From: Pseudomonas syringae CC1557
Lineage (GTDB): Bacteria > Pseudomonadota > Gammaproteobacteria > Pseudomonadales > Pseudomonadaceae
DNA length: 64,000 bases
Assembly (NCBI RefSeq): GCF_000452705.1
Contig: NZ_CP007014.1
Location: 3,472,001 to 3,536,000, forward strand
Direction: 5' to 3'
The notes beneath the pieces are model-generated. The model saw only the letters and a program-made list of their open reading frames with translations. It was not told the DNA's origin and searched no databases. Position 1 is the first letter of the stretch. The number at the start of each line of letters is the position of its first letter. Below are positions 8,760 through 19,270 of this stretch, one piece after another. The translations under genes and the position numbers were made by a program.

Positions 8760-9662
8760 TCAAACCCAGCCCAGAAAATCCCCGCCGTTGTCGCGCAGCA
8801 TCTGCAACATGCCCTCCGCCGCTGGCGACAGGTAGCCGCCCTTGCGCTGGGTCACGCCAATGGTGCGTTTCATGGTGGTCTGTTCCAGCGGTACTTCGCG
8901 CAGGTGTTGCATGGTCTTGCCGAACTCCAGCGATTCGCGGGCGATGAAACTCAGCAGGTTGCCCTGGGCAATCAGACCCGGCAGCAGGGAAATCGAGTTG
9001 GCTTCGATCTGTACGGTCGGCAATGGCAGCCCATGCGCGGCAAATGCAGCATCCAGCCATTTGCGCGAAGACACACTGGCGGGCGGCAATACCCAGCGGT
9101 AAGCGCACAGGTCGCTCATTTGCAAGGATGTCTTGAAGATCGGATGCTGCTTGCTGGCGATGACCACGGCTTCATCCTTGAATACCGCAAAGCTGCTCAC
9201 ATCATCACTGTCCGGCACGAGCCCGCAGATGATCATGTCGAGTTGCCCGGAACGCAGGGATTCACGCAGCAGGTCATCCTGACCGATCACCAGTTTGAAC
9301 GTGACGTCAGGCGAGCGCTGCAATAACGCCGAGGTCAGTTTCGGCATCAGGTATTCGGCCATGGTTGCCGCGCAACCGACACGGATATTACCCACCATGC
9401 CGCTGGCAAAATCCCTCACCTCGCGCTGGGTTTGAGCAATGCTCTGCTGCAACTCCTTGCCGCGCGCCTGCAACAGCTCGCCTACCGGCGTCAGCTTGAT
9501 GCGCCGACCGTCACGCTGAAACAGCCGGGTGCCGAACGACTCCTCCAGACGCTGGATGCTTTTGGTCAGCGCAGGCTGGCTGCGATTGAGCTTTTCCGCA
9601 GCCCGCCCAAGATGGCCCAGTTCGGCAATGGTTTCGAAATAAGTGAGATCGCGCAGGTCCAT
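8760..9662 (-). CDS. LysR-family transcriptional regulator
   Basis: 300 residues from the ATG at 9662; a TTG at 9671 would add three. The helix-turn-helix region reads LTYFETIAELGHLGRAAEKL ... ALTKSIQRLEESFGTRLFQR, followed by a typical effector domain (MVGNIRVGCAATMAEYLMP). It is divergent from the AbrB-family permease gene, starting about 106 bases away, which is the likely target. The effector is unknown. Confidence 0.92.
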   Translation of the reverse strand: MDLRDLTYFETIAELGHLGRAAEKLNRSQPALTKSIQRLEESFGTRLFQRDGRRIKLTPVGELLQARGKELQQSIAQTQREVRDFASGMVGNIRVGCAATMAEYLMPKLTSALLQRSPDVTFKLVIGQDDLLRESLRSGQLDMIICGLVPDSDDVSSFAVFKDEAVVIASKQHPIFKTSLQMSDLCAYRWVLPPASVSSRKWLDAAFAAHGLPLPTVQIEANSISLLPGLIAQGNLLSFIARESLEFGKTMQHLREVPLEQTTMKRTIGVTQRKGGYLSPAAEGMLQMLRDNGGDFLGWV

Positions 9663-9768
9663 ATCTATCAACCAAAGTTATCAATTCATGACTATTAGAA
9701 AATAGACTTGATGGGTTGCGATGTCGATACTGTGCGCATGTGATTCATCTCATTCAAGGAGAACGTCC

Positions 9769-10851
9769 TTGTCACAGGCTGCACGTGTTTCGATATCCAC
9801 CCTTCCCCCGCTAGCCCAATGGGCTGGCCTGATTCTGATGGCAGGTATTGCTGGTCACCTGCTCAAACTGTTCAACATGCCTGCCGCGATGTTCCTTGGA
9901 CCGATGCTGGTCGCCATTGGCTTTGGCGTTTCGGGCGCAACCATCCGAATGCATAAACGCATCTTTCAACTGGGCCAGGGCACCGTTGGCGTACTGATTG
10001 CGCATGCGATGTCGGTCAGCGTGCTGCTGACGGCATTGCAATCCTGGCCAGTGATGTTGCTGGCAACGGTTCTGACCGTTGTGCTCAGCGCGGCAGTCGG
10101 CCTGATACTGGTGCGCTTTGCCGGTATTCCGAGCAACACGGCCGCTTGGGGTACTTCGCCCGGCGCAGCATCGGCGATGGTCGCGATGTCTGAAGATTAC
10201 GGTGCAGATTCGCGAATCGTCGCCACCATGCAGTACGTGCGAGTCGTCTGTGTGGTGACCATCGGCGCACTGGTTAGCCACTTTATCGGTGCCTCGGGCA
10301 CTGAGGCGCACCACAGTGCGGCCGTAGTGAACAGCCTGAGCCTGCCTGATCTGGGCATGAGCCTGGCGGTCATTGTGGTTGGCGTGGTGCTGGGCTCGCG
10401 TCTACCGGCTGGTGCGTTGCTGGTGCCGTTGTTGCTGGGCGGTGCCCTGCAACTGAGCGGGGTTCTGCAGATCACCATACCCGGCTGGCTGCTGCCGATC
10501 GGTTACGGCGCCATCGGCTGCTATGTCGGGCTGCGTTTCGACCAGCCGACCGTGCGGTATGTCTGGAGGCGACTGCCGATGATGATTCTGGCTTCGATGT
10601 TGTTGATCGTGCTGTGCGCGCTGTCGGCGTGGCTGATTGCGGTCATGATGGGCAAGGATTACCTGTCGGTCTACCTGGCCACCAGCCCCGGCGGCCTGGA
10701 TACCATGGCAATCATCGCCATCGATACCCATGCCGACGTCGGCTTCGTACTTGCCATGCAGACCCTGCGCCTGTTCGGGGTGATTCTGACCGGCAGCTTC
10801 CTCGCCCGGCAGATCATTCGTTGGACCGACAAGCCCATCCCCGCGCTCTGA
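9769..10851 (+). CDS. AbrB-family (duplicated AbrB domain) membrane transporter
   Basis: The start is set at a TTG (9769) because AAGGAGAA lies 5-8 bases before it, giving 360 residues. The protein is very hydrophobic, with about ten membrane segments, and shows the internal duplication of the family: a repeated Gly/Pro-rich motif, WGTSPGAASAMVAMSEDYGA in the first half and YLATSPGGLDTMAIIAIDTH in the second. Older databases name this family ammonia monooxygenase, without basis. Members are probable organic-acid permeases. It is divergent from a LysR gene. Confidence 0.85.
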   Translation: MSQAARVSISTLPPLAQWAGLILMAGIAGHLLKLFNMPAAMFLGPMLVAIGFGVSGATIRMHKRIFQLGQGTVGVLIAHAMSVSVLLTALQSWPVMLLATVLTVVLSAAVGLILVRFAGIPSNTAAWGTSPGAASAMVAMSEDYGADSRIVATMQYVRVVCVVTIGALVSHFIGASGTEAHHSAAVVNSLSLPDLGMSLAVIVVGVVLGSRLPAGALLVPLLLGGALQLSGVLQITIPGWLLPIGYGAIGCYVGLRFDQPTVRYVWRRLPMMILASMLLIVLCALSAWLIAVMMGKDYLSVYLATSPGGLDTMAIIAIDTHADVGFVLAMQTLRLFGVILTGSFLARQIIRWTDKPIPAL

Positions 10852-10872
10852 TCACACGCCGAGGACTCTCGG

Positions 10873-12117
10873 TCAGTCCAGCCCCGCCAGGGCGCTGGCC
10901 AGACTGGGTGCCAGCGGCAGCACTGGCAGCAGCGTTGCCTGATAGGCGTGATACAGATCGGGTTTGCCCGGCCAGATATCCTCGCTCGGCTGGTTTCGCT
11001 CATTCAGTTCGTGACGCCAACTGCCATGTTCAATGTCGATGAACAGGGTTTCGTTGAACTCCCAGAAACAGCGATACCAGTCTTCGTACTGCTGCTCGCC
11101 AGTACGCTGCAACAAGGCAGCGGCTGCCGCGACAGCCTCGCAATGCGTCCAGTGCAGACGATGGCGAACCACCGGTTTGTTCTGCCAGTCGAGGGTGTAG
11201 ACGATGCCCGGAGCACCGTCGACATCCCAGCCATAGTGACAGGCATTGGCGAACAACTGCCGGGCATCGTCGAGTAACCATTCAGGGTTGGTGCGCCCGG
11301 CGCGACGCCGCGACGCTTCCAGATGCAGCACCAGGCGCGCCCACTCGAACGCATGGCCGGGTGTGGTGCCGAACGGCCGAAAGCCGTCCGCCGGGTTGTC
11401 ATGGTTGTAATCCGGCAGCGGCTGCCAGTCCGACGAGAAGTGTTCGATGACCTGAAAATTATTGGCCCCCGCATGCTGGTGAATCACCCGCTCGACGATG
11501 CTCAGGGCCCGGTCGAGCCATTGCGCGTCGCCGGTGACATCGGCAAGGGCAAGAAAGGCCTCAGTGCTGTGCATGTTGCTATTGGCACCACGATAGGGTT
11601 CTTCGTCGCTCCAGTCCTGGGAAAAGGATTCGCGCATGGCGCCTTCTTCGTCACTCCAGAAGCGGGTCTGAATCACCTGTATCACATCGGACAGCAACGC
11701 CTGCGCAGCGGGTCGGCCGGCAACCACCGCAGAGCTGGCCGCCAGCGCGACGAATGCGTGCAGGTAGGCCTGTTTATCGGTCTTGCCATTGTCTTCAGGT
11801 GCGGCATTGAACCAGCCGCCATGCTCGGCATCGCGCAGCGGACCACTCAAGGCAGCGATGCCATGGTCGATCAGCGCGGCGCAGCCAGGGATACCTTGCG
11901 TATAGGCCATGGCGAAACAATGAGTCATGCGTGCGGTGTTCATCGTTCCGGCCGTGGCACCGACCATCAAGCGTCCATAGTCATCGAGGCCGCCAAAACC
12001 GTTTTCCAGTTTCGCTGCCTTGGCGAAACCCAGCAGACGTTTGCCTTCCAGTGCCAGCCAATGATGATGGGCCGGTGAGCGTAACCAACTGCTGAAGGTG
12101 TGATTATTATTGTCCAT
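10873..12117 (-). CDS. AGE-family sugar isomerase (YihS / mannose isomerase type)
   Basis: 414 residues of an (alpha/alpha)6-barrel enzyme of the N-acylglucosamine 2-epimerase superfamily. The match to YihS-type aldose-ketose isomerases runs along the chain: ITARM-like TARMTHCFAMAY, DHGIAALSGPLRD, YRGANSNMHSTEAFLALADV, YNHDNPADGFRPFGTTPGHA and DLYHAYQATLLPVLPLAP. The equivalent conserved histidines are retained. Such enzymes interconvert mannose, fructose and glucose or sulfoquinovose and sulfofructose. No sulfoquinovose genes are adjacent, so mannose isomerase is the simpler reading. It stands alone. Confidence 0.85.
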   Translation of the reverse strand: MDNNNHTFSSWLRSPAHHHWLALEGKRLLGFAKAAKLENGFGGLDDYGRLMVGATAGTMNTARMTHCFAMAYTQGIPGCAALIDHGIAALSGPLRDAEHGGWFNAAPEDNGKTDKQAYLHAFVALAASSAVVAGRPAAQALLSDVIQVIQTRFWSDEEGAMRESFSQDWSDEEPYRGANSNMHSTEAFLALADVTGDAQWLDRALSIVERVIHQHAGANNFQVIEHFSSDWQPLPDYNHDNPADGFRPFGTTPGHAFEWARLVLHLEASRRRAGRTNPEWLLDDARQLFANACHYGWDVDGAPGIVYTLDWQNKPVVRHRLHWTHCEAVAAAAALLQRTGEQQYEDWYRCFWEFNETLFIDIEHGSWRHELNERNQPSEDIWPGKPDLYHAYQATLLPVLPLAPSLASALAGLD

Positions 12118-12221
12118 GACGCGATGCCGCCCCCTTCAATAAGGTTGAACCCAAACTTTATCGGAGGTCATTTCGACCGAGGGCATAATGCGCGCCCGGT
12201 CGTTCTACGGCAAGCAGACAC

Positions 12222-12244
12222 AGCCTGCAGCATTGCAGGCTTTT
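12222..12244. terminator. Hairpin at the 3' end of the second chemoreceptor gene
   Basis: AGCCTGCA (12222-12229), GCAT loop, TGCAGGCT (12234-12241). A short T-run follows only on the plus strand, so its use as terminator of the minus-strand chemoreceptor gene is uncertain. Confidence 0.4.
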
Positions 12245-13868
12245 ACACCTTGAAGCGTGAGACGACCTGATTCAGGTCCGCTGCCAGACGCGACAGTTCG
12301 TGGCTCGATGCACTGATCTGATTGGCGCCCTGGGTGGATTGCATGGACAGGTCACGAATGTTGACGATGTTGCGGTCGACTTCACGCGACACTTGCGCCT
12401 GCTCTTCCGCAGCACTGGCGATGACCAGGTTACGCTCGGAAATCTGATTGATTGACGCAGTGATTTCGCTGAGCGATTCACCAGCGCCCTTGGCCAACGA
12501 CAGTGTCGAATCGGCGCGGTCACGGCTGATGTTCATGGAGTCCAGCGCTTGTGCCGATCCGCTGCGCATGGCACTGACCATGGAATCGATTTCCAGTGTC
12601 GACTGCTGGGTACGATGCGCCAATGCCCGCACTTCGTCTGCTACCACCGCAAAGCCTCGGCCCGACTCGCCCGCACGCGCCGCCTCGATAGCCGCGTTGA
12701 GCGCCAGAAGGTTGGTTTGCTCGGCAATCGAGCGAATCACATCAAGCACCTTGCCGATGTCCTGAGACTGGTTGGCGAGATTTTGCACCAGTGCCGAGGT
12801 GGACTGTACGTTGTCAGTCAGCGTCTGGATCGACTGCACGGTTTCGATCACCCGCGTCTGCCCGGCCTGCGCCGAAGTACTGGACTGGTTGGAGGCGTCG
12901 GAAGTGGACACCGCGTTACGCGCCACTTCTTCCACTGCGGAGGTCATTTCGTTGATCGCCGTGGCGGCCTGATCGATCTCGGCGTTTTGCTGGTGCAGAC
13001 CGCGATAGCTGTCTTCGGTCACCGAATTCAGTTCGGTGGCTGCCGAGGCCAGCTGAGTAGCCGAGCTGCCGATGTGGCGCATGGCGTCGCGCAGATTGAC
13101 CTGCATGGTTGCCAGCGCGCGCAGCAGACGCGTGACCTCGTCTTCGCCATCGACTTCGATGCTATGGGTCAAATCACCCTGGGCCACCTGCTCGGCAGCG
13201 TTCACGGCGCGTTGCAGGGGGCGAACGATACTGCGGGTCAACCACAGTGCCAGACCGATGGTGCACAGTGCGGCAAGGACCACAAAGGCAATCACGATAT
13301 CGCGCGATTTGCTGTACTGCGCCTCGGCCGACTTGCCTTCGGCATCGACTTTGGTCATGTAGAAATCAGCCAGATCATTGAGCTGTTTGCCCGAGCCGTC
13401 GACGATCTGTTTCATGTCGATCAACAGCAGCTTGTTCAGACCGGCGCTATCGCTTTGGTTGGCGAGTACAAAAGAGCGGTCCAGCGCGCTTCGATACTGT
13501 CCCAAGGTCACCATGAACTGTTCAGTGAGGGACTTTTCTTCAGGGGTGTCGACAAACGTCTTGAGGATGTCCAGCTTCTTGTTCAGATCGCCCAGACGCA
13601 CGTCCATTTGCCCGCGATAGGACGGAATGCTTGCAGGATCGGTGTCCAGCGCCATGCGCAGGGAGATGGTCCGAATGCGCAGCATGATTTCCCGAATATC
13701 GTTGACCACTCGCATGCTGGGCAGCCAATTGGTTTCCACAGCCACCTCGCTCTGTCGAATGGTCGACATCTGCGCCAGCGCGAACCAGCCAAGCAATGCC
13801 ACCAGCAGGGAGATCAGGGTAAAACCCAGGCCGGCACGACGAGCGATAGTGAGTTTGCGTATGTTCAT
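12243..13868 (-). CDS. Methyl-accepting chemotaxis protein with four-helix-bundle sensor
   Basis: 541 residues. An N-terminal membrane helix ([18 protein letters not shown]) leads to a periplasmic domain of about 150 residues that fits the 4HB/TarH type ([20 protein letters not shown]). The second membrane helix is [20 protein letters not shown], followed by HAMP and the signalling domain, with tip [19 protein letters not shown] and end VSRFKV. The ligand is unknown. A ribosome site AAGAG precedes the ATG. It is transcribed alone. Confidence 0.94.
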   Translation of the reverse strand: MNIRKLTIARRAGLGFTLISLLVALLGWFALAQMSTIRQSEVAVETNWLPSMRVVNDIREIMLRIRTISLRMALDTDPASIPSYRGQMDVRLGDLNKKLDILKTFVDTPEEKSLTEQFMVTLGQYRSALDRSFVLANQSDSAGLNKLLLIDMKQIVDGSGKQLNDLADFYMTKVDAEGKSAEAQYSKSRDIVIAFVVLAALCTIGLALWLTRSIVRPLQRAVNAAEQVAQGDLTHSIEVDGEDEVTRLLRALATMQVNLRDAMRHIGSSATQLASAATELNSVTEDSYRGLHQQNAEIDQAATAINEMTSAVEEVARNAVSTSDASNQSSTSAQAGQTRVIETVQSIQTLTDNVQSTSALVQNLANQSQDIGKVLDVIRSIAEQTNLLALNAAIEAARAGESGRGFAVVADEVRALAHRTQQSTLEIDSMVSAMRSGSAQALDSMNISRDRADSTLSLAKGAGESLSEITASINQISERNLVIASAAEEQAQVSREVDRNIVNIRDLSMQSTQGANQISASSHELSRLAADLNQVVSRFKV

Positions 13869-13988
13869 GGACAGAACTCTTTTATATTTGGAGGGCGGTG
13901 CCTGACGAGAAGTTGTCAGACAACCGAAGGGTATCGTCTCTGTCCTACTATTCTTGAGAGCAATCGGTGATAAGTCCGAAGGTGGCTA

Positions 13989-15128
13989 TCAACGACGTGC
14001 GGCCAACTGCCAGAGCAGCGCAATATCCCTGGCGCGATCATGCAGCAGGCCGCTGGCGTCGCGGCAGGCTTGCGCAAGGCTCATAGGGCCGCTGACCAGC
14101 GCGAAGGCCGCGCTGATTCCGTGCTGGTAGAGCTGTTCATAGCCATCGCCGAGCGTACCAGCCAGCACAATCACCGGTACCCGTTGCCGCTGCGCGACCC
14201 GGGCAACCCCAAACGGTGTCTTGCCACGCAGGGTCTGTGCGTCAAAACGACCTTCTCCGGTAATCACCAGATCGGCACCGATCAGCGCCTGTTCAAGCCC
14301 GGTCAGGTCCGTAACAACCTCGACACCGGGGCGAAACGAAGCATTCAGATACGCCTTGGCGGCGAAGCCCATGCCCCCGGCCGCGCCACTGCCAGGACTG
14401 TCGCGCAGGTCTTGCCCGAGGACCTGCGCTGAATGATCGGCGAAATGCCCAAGTGCAGCATCCAGCGCCAATACCTGCACGGCGGAAGCGCCCTTTTGCG
14501 GGCCGAATATATGTGACGCGCCATGGGTTCCGCACAGTGGATTATCGACATCGGCGGCAATCTCTACGCACACGTCAGACAAGCGCGGATCAAAGCCGCT
14601 CAGGTCGATGCGTGCGAGCCCCGCAAGTGCCAGACCTCCGGCCTGCAATGGCTGCCCCTCGGCGTCGAGAAAGCGTGCGCCCAATGCCGAGAGCATGCCG
14701 CTGCCGCCATCATTGGTCGCACTGCCGCCAATGGCCAGGATCACTCGTTGCGCCCCGATGTCCAGCGCGGCCCGAATCAGTTGTCCGGTGCCGAAGGTGC
14801 TGGTCACACAGGCATCGCGCTGCTCCAGAGTCAGCAATTGCAGGCCGCTGGCCATCGCCATTTCGATGATTGCGGTCCTGCTGTCCGCCAGCCAACCCCA
14901 CTGCGCCTCGACCGGCGTGCCGAGCGGCCCGCTGACGCTGGCGCTCATCAACTGGCCATTGCAGGCGTCCAACACAGCTTCGATGGTGCCCTCACCCCCG
15001 TCGGCCATGGGGCACTTGATCAGTTCGGCATCAGGCCAGACATCGGCCAGACCACTGGCAATCGCATCGGCAACGGCCTGCGCGCTGAGGCTGTCTTTGA
15101 ACGAGTCAGGGGCGATGACTATTTTCAT
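13989..15128 (-). CDS. garK: Glycerate kinase (GarK/GlxK family)
   Basis: 379 residues, the family length. It starts MKIVIAPDSFKDSLSAQAV and carries CPMADGGEGTIEAV, AIGGSATNDGGSGMLSALGA, GASHIFGPQKGA and VITGEGRFDAQTLRGKTP, all marks of the GarK/GlxK family, which phosphorylates D-glycerate with ATP to a phosphoglycerate. GGAG lies before the ATG. It lies 75 bases downstream of the FadR-type regulator gene on the same strand, probably one transcript. It may serve glycerate made from tartronate semialdehyde or hydroxypyruvate; no aldolase or reductase of the garL/garR type is adjacent. Confidence 0.92.
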   Translation of the reverse strand: MKIVIAPDSFKDSLSAQAVADAIASGLADVWPDAELIKCPMADGGEGTIEAVLDACNGQLMSASVSGPLGTPVEAQWGWLADSRTAIIEMAMASGLQLLTLEQRDACVTSTFGTGQLIRAALDIGAQRVILAIGGSATNDGGSGMLSALGARFLDAEGQPLQAGGLALAGLARIDLSGFDPRLSDVCVEIAADVDNPLCGTHGASHIFGPQKGASAVQVLALDAALGHFADHSAQVLGQDLRDSPGSGAAGGMGFAAKAYLNASFRPGVEVVTDLTGLEQALIGADLVITGEGRFDAQTLRGKTPFGVARVAQRQRVPVIVLAGTLGDGYEQLYQHGISAAFALVSGPMSLAQACRDASGLLHDRARDIALLWQLAARR

Positions 15129-15203
15129 TATTGTTCTCCGTAATTTCTTGTTCTAAATACCCGAAAGCAGAATATCTCGAAGCGTAATGTGACACTAATC
15201 AGC

Positions 15204-15917
15204 CTACTCTCGTGGCACCAATCGCTCTCGACTATTGCTGAGGTGCGTCCACATGGCTGCGCGGGCAGCGTCCGGGTCCTTGCGGCGAATGGCGCTGAGC
15301 AGCGCCTCATGCTCCAGATTGGCCAGATAGCCCTGATGCGCCAGGTTGTTGCCAGCCCGCTCGCTGGCCGCAATGCGGCTGCGCGGAATGATCGCGCTGC
15401 CCAAGTGCTGCATGATCTCCATGAAGTACGGATTGCCCGTGGCTTCGGCAATCAGCATATGGAAGCGCTTGTCAGCCTCGACGCAGCTGTCTTCATTGGC
15501 CAGCAGGTCCTGATAGTCGTCCAGCGCCTGACGCATGGCCGCCAGCTGTTCATCGGTGCGGCGCAGAGCGGCCAACGCCACCGCCTGGGTTTCCAGGCCG
15601 ATGCGCAACTCGATGATGTCGCGCACTCGCGAAACGGTTTCAACCTTGAGGCGCAGCCCGGTCTGATCACTGCGCTCCAGCACAAAGGTGCCGATGCCGT
15701 GATGAGTGACGACCAGCCCGGATGCCTGCAACTTGGAAATCGCTTCGCGTACCACTGTACGACTGACGCCGTGCTCGCGGACGATCTGATTTTCGGAGGG
15801 CAACTTCTGACCGGGTGCGATCTTGCCCAGCAAGATGCGCTGACTCAGCTCAGTGACAAGATCAGTGGCAAGGCTGTGCTGACGACGCTTGGGCGCCGGG
15901 CTGACGGATTCCTGCAT
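15204..15917 (-). CDS. FadR-subfamily GntR transcriptional regulator
   Basis: 237 residues from the ATG at 15917, with GAGG upstream. The N-terminal winged helix has LPSENQIVREHGVSRTVVRE. A helical FCD ligand domain follows (IIELRIGLETQAVALAALRR, with metal-type His/Asp positions in DKRFHMLIAEATGN). Regulators of this type repress sugar-acid and organic-acid genes. It faces a transporter-dehydratase pair for glucarate across 448 bases that hold palindromic sites, so it is probably their repressor and its own. The effector could be glucarate or a downstream acid; this is inferred. Confidence 0.9.
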   Translation of the reverse strand: MQESVSPAPKRRQHSLATDLVTELSQRILLGKIAPGQKLPSENQIVREHGVSRTVVREAISKLQASGLVVTHHGIGTFVLERSDQTGLRLKVETVSRVRDIIELRIGLETQAVALAALRRTDEQLAAMRQALDDYQDLLANEDSCVEADKRFHMLIAEATGNPYFMEIMQHLGSAIIPRSRIAASERAGNNLAHQGYLANLEHEALLSAIRRKDPDAARAAMWTHLSNSRERLVPRE

Positions 15918-16030
15918 AGTGTCCAGGTCCTCACTTGTCTGAATCGGTAACCACAAAGCACCTTTAGCGAAGTGCGCATGGCCATGAATGCGCAGAGCCC
16001 CTTGGTTTCAAAGGCCTGAACGCTTGTCTT

Positions 16031-16045
16031 ACTTGTATTACAAGT
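16031..16045. promoter_or_regulatory. Candidate GntR/FadR-type operator (perfect palindrome)
   Basis: ACTTGTATTACAAGT is a perfect 7-1-7 inverted repeat between the divergent FadR-type regulator and the glucarate transporter genes. Its form, a TTGTAN(n)TACAA core, resembles operators of FCD-type GntR regulators. Confidence 0.6.
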
Positions 16046-16154
16046 GCTACTGCCGTGTCAAAATCTCCTGGATATGCGCCGAGCCTTTCTGACACCGATC
16101 GAACCTCAAAAAAAAACTAAAGCACAGCACACCCAAGCTTCCAAACTTGGCCCT

Positions 16155-16179
16155 AAAGCCCTTTATAAAGGGCTTTTTT
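16155..16179 (+). terminator. T-tailed hairpin in the regulator-transporter gap
   Basis: AAAGCCCTT (16155-16163), loop TATA, AAGGGCTTT (16168-16176) followed by more T. No gene ends just before it on this strand, so it may attenuate the transporter transcript or end a short leader RNA. Confidence 0.5.
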
Positions 16180-16288
16180 CAGAAAATTCGTCGTCTTTTC
16201 CTCACCGACGCCACCCAATGCTTCTTGTCTGAACAGGGCGAACAGCCGTCTCCCTCGATAGCAACAGGGACTTGCGAAAGTGCTTTTT

Positions 16289-16305
16289 ACTTGTATGATG
16301 ACCGA
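16289..16305. promoter_or_regulatory. Second candidate operator half-site
   Basis: ACTTGTATGATGACCGA repeats the left half (ACTTGTA) of the 16031 palindrome, 61 bases before the first possible transporter start. It is weaker because the right half is degenerate. Confidence 0.35.
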
Positions 16306-16365
16306 CAATGCAAAGGACATACTTTGCACATACCCGCATAAAAACAACGAGTGGGAGATTCAACT

Positions 16366-17712
16366 GTGAGCACATCCAATTCCGGGATGGCTGATGGCAC
16401 AGATTCGGTTCTGAATACAGCCGTGTCCAAAGTCAAACGTCACGTCCTGCCGCTTTTCGTCATCATGTTTATCGTTAATTACATCGACCGGGTGAACATC
16501 GGCTTTGTGCGCTCGCACATGGAACATGACCTGGGCATCGGTGCCGCCGCCTATGGCCTGGGTGCCGGGCTGTTCTTCATCGGTTATGCCCTTTTTGAGG
16601 TCCCTTCCAACATCCTGTTGCAGAAAGTCGGCGCACGGATCTGGCTGACCCGCATCATGCTGACCTGGGGCATTGTGGCCGCCTGCATGGCATTCATTCA
16701 GAACGAAACCCACTTCTACATCCTGCGTTTTCTGCTCGGTGTGGCTGAGGCAGGTTTCTTTCCGGGGGTGATCTACTACTTCACCCGCTGGTTGCCAGGC
16801 GTCGAGCGTGGCAAGGCCATCGCCATCTTTCTCAGCGGTTCGGCGATTGCCTCGCTGATCTCCGGCCCGCTGTCCGGCCTGCTGCTGCAAATTACTGGCT
16901 TAGGCCTGAAAGGCTGGCAGTGGATGTACTTTATCGAAGGCATGTTCTCAGTCGGCCTGTGCTTCTTCGTCTGGTTCTGGCTGGATTCGAAACCCCACGA
17001 TGCGAAATGGCTGACCCGCGAAGAACAGGATGCTCTGGTCAATGCGATTGATGCCGAACAGGCTGCCCGAGAAGCAGCGACCCCGGTCAAGGCCTCGATG
17101 GGCAAACTGCTGAAAGACAGTCAGATCATCCTGTTTTGCCTGATCTATTTCTTCATCCAGTTGACCATCTATGCAGCGACCTTCTGGCTGCCCAGCATCA
17201 TCCGCAAAATGGGCGACATGACCGACTTCGAAGTGGGCATGTTCAACTCCATTCCGTGGCTGCTGTCGATTATCGGCATGTACGCCTTTGCCACGCTGTC
17301 GGCCAAATGGAAACGCCAACAAGCGTGGGTAGCCATTGCCCTGCTGATCGCCGCGGCCGGGATGTTCATGTCGACCACCGGCAGCCCGATCTTCGCCTTC
17401 GTCGCCATCTGCTTTGCAGCATTGGGTTTCAAGTCAGCCTCCTCGCTGTTCTGGCCGATTCCGCAGGCGTACCTGGACGCGCGTATCGCAGCAGCGGTCA
17501 TTGCGCTGATCAACTCGGTGGGCAACCTCGGCGGCTTCGTGGCGCCGACCACGTTCGGCCTGCTGGAAGAACATACCGGCTCGATCCAGGGCGGGCTTTA
17601 TGGACTGACCGCGACCTCGATCATTGCCGCGATCATCGTTTTCGCCGCCCGCAATACACCCAAGCCAGGCGCGACGCCGGTCGCCGCCATACAGACCCCG
17701 ACCACGCATTAA
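16366..17712 (+). CDS. gudP: MFS transporter of the glucarate/galactonate (GudP/DgoT) type
   Basis: 448 residues from a GTG at 16366, chosen because GGGAG lies 8 bases ahead. It has twelve membrane segments of the anion:cation symporter subfamily. Typical parts are [52 protein letters not shown] and [15 protein letters not shown]. Relatives import hexuronates and aldarates with protons. It is 50 bases upstream of gudD, so glucarate (or galactarate) is the likely cargo. It is expected to be controlled by the divergent FadR-type regulator. Confidence 0.88.
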   Translation: MSTSNSGMADGTDSVLNTAVSKVKRHVLPLFVIMFIVNYIDRVNIGFVRSHMEHDLGIGAAAYGLGAGLFFIGYALFEVPSNILLQKVGARIWLTRIMLTWGIVAACMAFIQNETHFYILRFLLGVAEAGFFPGVIYYFTRWLPGVERGKAIAIFLSGSAIASLISGPLSGLLLQITGLGLKGWQWMYFIEGMFSVGLCFFVWFWLDSKPHDAKWLTREEQDALVNAIDAEQAAREAATPVKASMGKLLKDSQIILFCLIYFFIQLTIYAATFWLPSIIRKMGDMTDFEVGMFNSIPWLLSIIGMYAFATLSAKWKRQQAWVAIALLIAAAGMFMSTTGSPIFAFVAICFAALGFKSASSLFWPIPQAYLDARIAAAVIALINSVGNLGGFVAPTTFGLLEEHTGSIQGGLYGLTATSIIAAIIVFAARNTPKPGATPVAAIQTPTTH

Positions 17713-17762
17713 TGCACGCGGGCAGTGACGCCATTAAAGGCCATATTTTTACAGGAGCAGTC

Positions 17763-19115
17763 ATGAACATTCAGCACTCCAACATCACCAGCAAGGCCCC
17801 GGTCATTACCGAAATGCAAGTTGTACCGGTGGCCGGCCATGACGACATGCTGCTCAACCTCAGCGGCGCGCATGGCCCTTATTTCACCCGCAATATCGTC
17901 ATTCTCAAGGACAACGCAGGTCATGTAGGTGTTGGCGAAGTACCCGGCGGCGAGCTGATTCGCCAGACCCTGGAAGACGCACGCTCGCTGGTGGTCGGCA
18001 GCAGCATCGGCACTTACCAGAAGATTCTCAACCAAGCGCGCAAAGCCTTTGCCGATCGGGATTCCGGCGGTCGTGGCCTGCAGACGTTCGACCTGCGCAT
18101 CGCCATTCATGCAGTAACCGCGCTGGAAGCCGCCCTCCTCGATCTGCTGGGCCAACACTTGGACGTGCCGGTTGCAGCATTGCTGGGGGAAGGCCAGCAA
18201 CGCGATCAGGTCGAGATGCTCGGTTACCTGTTTTACGTCGGCGACCAGCGCAAGACAGACCTGGCTTACTGCAGCGAACCGGACGCCGATAACGACTGGT
18301 TTCGTATCCGCCATGAAGAAGCACTGACTCCGGAAGCCGTGGTGCGCCTGGCCGAAGCCGCACACCAGCGCTATGGCTTTCAGGACTTCAAGCTCAAGGG
18401 CGGGGTATTGAGCGGCGACCAGGAAATAGAAGCGGTTACCGCCCTCGCCGAACGCTTCCCCGAAGCACGCATCACGCTGGACCCTAATGGTGCGTGGTCG
18501 CTCAAGGAAGCCATCCGCCTGTGCCGCGATCAACATCATGTGCTGGCCTATGCCGAAGACCCGTGCGGTGCGGAATACGGCTACTCCGGCCGCGAAGTCA
18601 TGGCTGAATTCCGGCGCGCCACCGGCCTGAAGACCGCCACCAATATGATCGCCACCGACTGGCGCGAAATGGGCCACGCCATTCAACTGCAATCTGTGGA
18701 CATTCCACTGGCCGACCCGCACTTCTGGACCATGCAGGGCTCCGTTCGCGTCGCGCAGATGTGTAACGAGTGGGGCCTGACCTGGGGTTCGCATTCCAAT
18801 AACCATTTCGATATTTCGCTGGCGATGTTCACTCATGTCGCCGCCGCAGCGCCGGGCAACATCACAGCGATCGATACGCACTGGATCTGGCAGGACGGTC
18901 AGCGTCTGACCAAGGCGCCGCTGCAAATCATCGGCGGCAAGGTGGACGTACCGAAGAAACCGGGCCTCGGCGTAGAACTGGACACGGACCAGTTGGCCAA
19001 GGCTCACGAACTGTACAAAGGCATGGGCCTGGGCGCACGTAACGATGCCGTGGCCATGCAGTTTCTGATACCAGACTGGAAATTCAACAACAAACAGCCT
19101 TGCCTGGTGCGTTGA
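17763..19115 (+). CDS. gudD: D-glucarate dehydratase
   Basis: 450 residues of the enolase superfamily, matching GudD along its length. Catalytic features are the [10 protein letters not shown] lysine motif, metal acidic residues in [16 protein letters not shown] and the following strand ([10 protein letters not shown]), and the histidine in [16 protein letters not shown]. The enzyme dehydrates D-glucarate to 5-keto-4-deoxy-D-glucarate. AGGAG is 6 bases before the ATG. It is co-transcribed with the gudP-type transporter and followed by a strong terminator. Confidence 0.95.
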   Translation: MNIQHSNITSKAPVITEMQVVPVAGHDDMLLNLSGAHGPYFTRNIVILKDNAGHVGVGEVPGGELIRQTLEDARSLVVGSSIGTYQKILNQARKAFADRDSGGRGLQTFDLRIAIHAVTALEAALLDLLGQHLDVPVAALLGEGQQRDQVEMLGYLFYVGDQRKTDLAYCSEPDADNDWFRIRHEEALTPEAVVRLAEAAHQRYGFQDFKLKGGVLSGDQEIEAVTALAERFPEARITLDPNGAWSLKEAIRLCRDQHHVLAYAEDPCGAEYGYSGREVMAEFRRATGLKTATNMIATDWREMGHAIQLQSVDIPLADPHFWTMQGSVRVAQMCNEWGLTWGSHSNNHFDISLAMFTHVAAAAPGNITAIDTHWIWQDGQRLTKAPLQIIGGKVDVPKKPGLGVELDTDQLAKAHELYKGMGLGARNDAVAMQFLIPDWKFNNKQPCLVR

Positions 19116-19169
19116 TCCCGACACGACACCCGTAACTGACTCGCCGCCTGCTCATCATCTGGCTGGCAC

Positions 19170-19204
19170 ACGGCGCGCAACCCCCTTGCGCGCCGTTTTT
19201 TTTC
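19170..19204 (+). terminator. Strong Rho-independent terminator after gudD
   Basis: ACGGCGCGCAA (19170-19180) and TTGCGCGCCGT (19186-19196) form a perfect 11-bp stem with a C5 loop. Eight T residues follow. Confidence 0.92.
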
Positions 19205-19270
19205 AAATCGGATTTGGCACACTGAATCGGCATGCTACTGTCTCGCAACATCTCGTAACGACTAGACCGC

